Shown one piece after another: positions 63,313-64,000 of a stretch of DNA of 64,000 nucleotides. The position numbers and the translations under genes were made by a program. The DNA lies in NCBI GenBank assembly GCA_012295275.1, contig CM022671.1, positions 10,084,595 through 10,148,594 of the forward strand, written 5' to 3'. Below the pieces are notes generated by a model. It was not told where the DNA came from. It worked only from the letters and a program-made list of their open reading frames with translations, and ran no database searches. Source of the stretch: Chrysomallon squamiferum. Taxonomy: Eukaryota > Mollusca > Gastropoda > Neomphalida > Peltospiridae. The stretch's first letter is position 1. Each line of letters begins with the position of its first letter.

Positions 63313-64000
63313 GAAGAAGAAGAAGAAGAAGAAGAAATTTCCATAGCATTAATTTGTTTTTTTTCACTCTCCACTCTTCTTTATAAACCACTCGTTCGTA
63401 GAATCTCTCCAATTAATTCTTAAGTTCGCCAGCCAACCATCCAGACATACGTCCCAGTCAATCATAGGTAATTTGTACATCTGAATGTTTTCATATAACG
63501 AACGCGAATTCGTTTTATGTCTTACTTTGTTCCGATGATCAACAAAATCCACGTATTTCGCTAGATCAGCTCGCATTCCAGACTTTGTATTAGTTCGTCA
63601 TTTCGAGCTATTGATCCGTGTGCAGCTATTGTGAAATTGTTTCATAAATAAAGCGGAGGCAAAACAACTTTATGACCGCATTTTGACGTGACCAGCAATT
63701 TCCATTCCGCAAGGACAAGAGAAATGAAAGGGTTGGGGAAAAAAAAGAAGAAAAAAAGTAATAACAGTATCTAAGCCGCGAGACTTTCTGATCGAAAGAT
63801 ACATCGGCTCACAAAGGCTAATTTGTAAAGAAATGCTCGTGAATAGCATGGAATGAGATACGGTGTGATTGTTCTGTGAACAAGTTAATTCTAGAATTAA
63901 CATTTAGCACTGTCGCATTACAGTTATTGTAAACAATTACAGTGCTGTCAACGTTTGGTTTAGACACAAGCGTTCGTCAGAACTTTTCAGTTTGTGCTAC
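61201..64000. other. Right-end DNA, no supported gene
   Basis: I recognise no gene. A minus-strand 70-codon frame at 63364-63576 has a normal-looking amino-acid mixture (KLPMIDWDVCLDGWLANLRI) and could be an exon or repeat relic, but no family was recognised and no splice context is convincing. Low-complexity tracts include A-runs at 61870-61889 and 62930-62945. Confidence 0.45.
63275..63336. repeat. (AAT)n(GAA)n compound trinucleotide array
   Basis: About 35 bp of AAT followed by about 27 bp of AAG/GAA. The translations give poly-Ile/Arg and poly-Leu/Ile artefacts. Confidence 0.9.

Overview
This 64 kb window looks like nuclear DNA from an AT-rich, intron-rich invertebrate animal. The genes have short exons with GT/AG introns of about 0.1-3.3 kb. 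The intergenic DNA is crowded with microsatellites (AAT, ACT, GA/CT, GT/CA, GATA) and decayed transposons. The gene set (SLC26, adiponectin-receptor-like PAQR, COX6A, caveolins) together with pogo/Tigger, hAT, DIRS, Ty3 and LINE remnants fits a mollusc or another spiralian. That placement is inference; no species marker was identified.

Six protein-coding genes could be assembled exon by exon, with open frames and matching intron phases. (1) A complete 18-exon SLC26 anion transporter lies on the minus strand at 7227-16126 (788 aa). (2) A 15- or 16-exon leucine-rich-repeat protein of LRRC74 type, with a C-terminal EF-hand-like region, lies on the minus strand at about 25190-38760; its last exon is uncertain. 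(3) A 6-coding-exon adiponectin-receptor-type PAQR gene lies on the plus strand at 41391-44826 (392 aa), divergent from the LRR gene. (4) COX6A lies on the minus strand at 47490-48950 (100 aa). (5, 6) Two adjacent two-exon caveolin-family genes lie on the minus strand at 52096-53008 (127 aa) and 55256-56396 (132 aa). Both are unusually cysteine-rich.

Between the SLC26 and LRR genes (about 16.9-23.3 kb) is a transposon graveyard: two pogo/Tigger-like TIR elements, a broken DIRS-type retroelement and a broken Ty3-type reverse-transcriptase fragment. Other mobile DNA includes a LINE RT remnant at 3.55-4.05 kb, a Tigger-like element at 46.5-47.1 kb that keeps part of a CENP-B-type helix-turn-helix, a hAT MITE with a perfect 8-bp target duplication at 57.05-57.35 kb, a probable second hAT relic in an LRR-gene intron, and the tail of another LINE at about 60.75 kb. 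The first 7 kb and the last 7.5 kb contain no gene I can support.

The genes do not form an obvious pathway; this is ordinary eukaryotic gene order. The points most worth following are the tandem cysteine-rich caveolins, a possible alternative first exon of COX6A, the LRR/EF-hand architecture, and a possible solo LTR near 25.3-25.9 kb. No CRISPR, operon, tRNA or rRNA was found.
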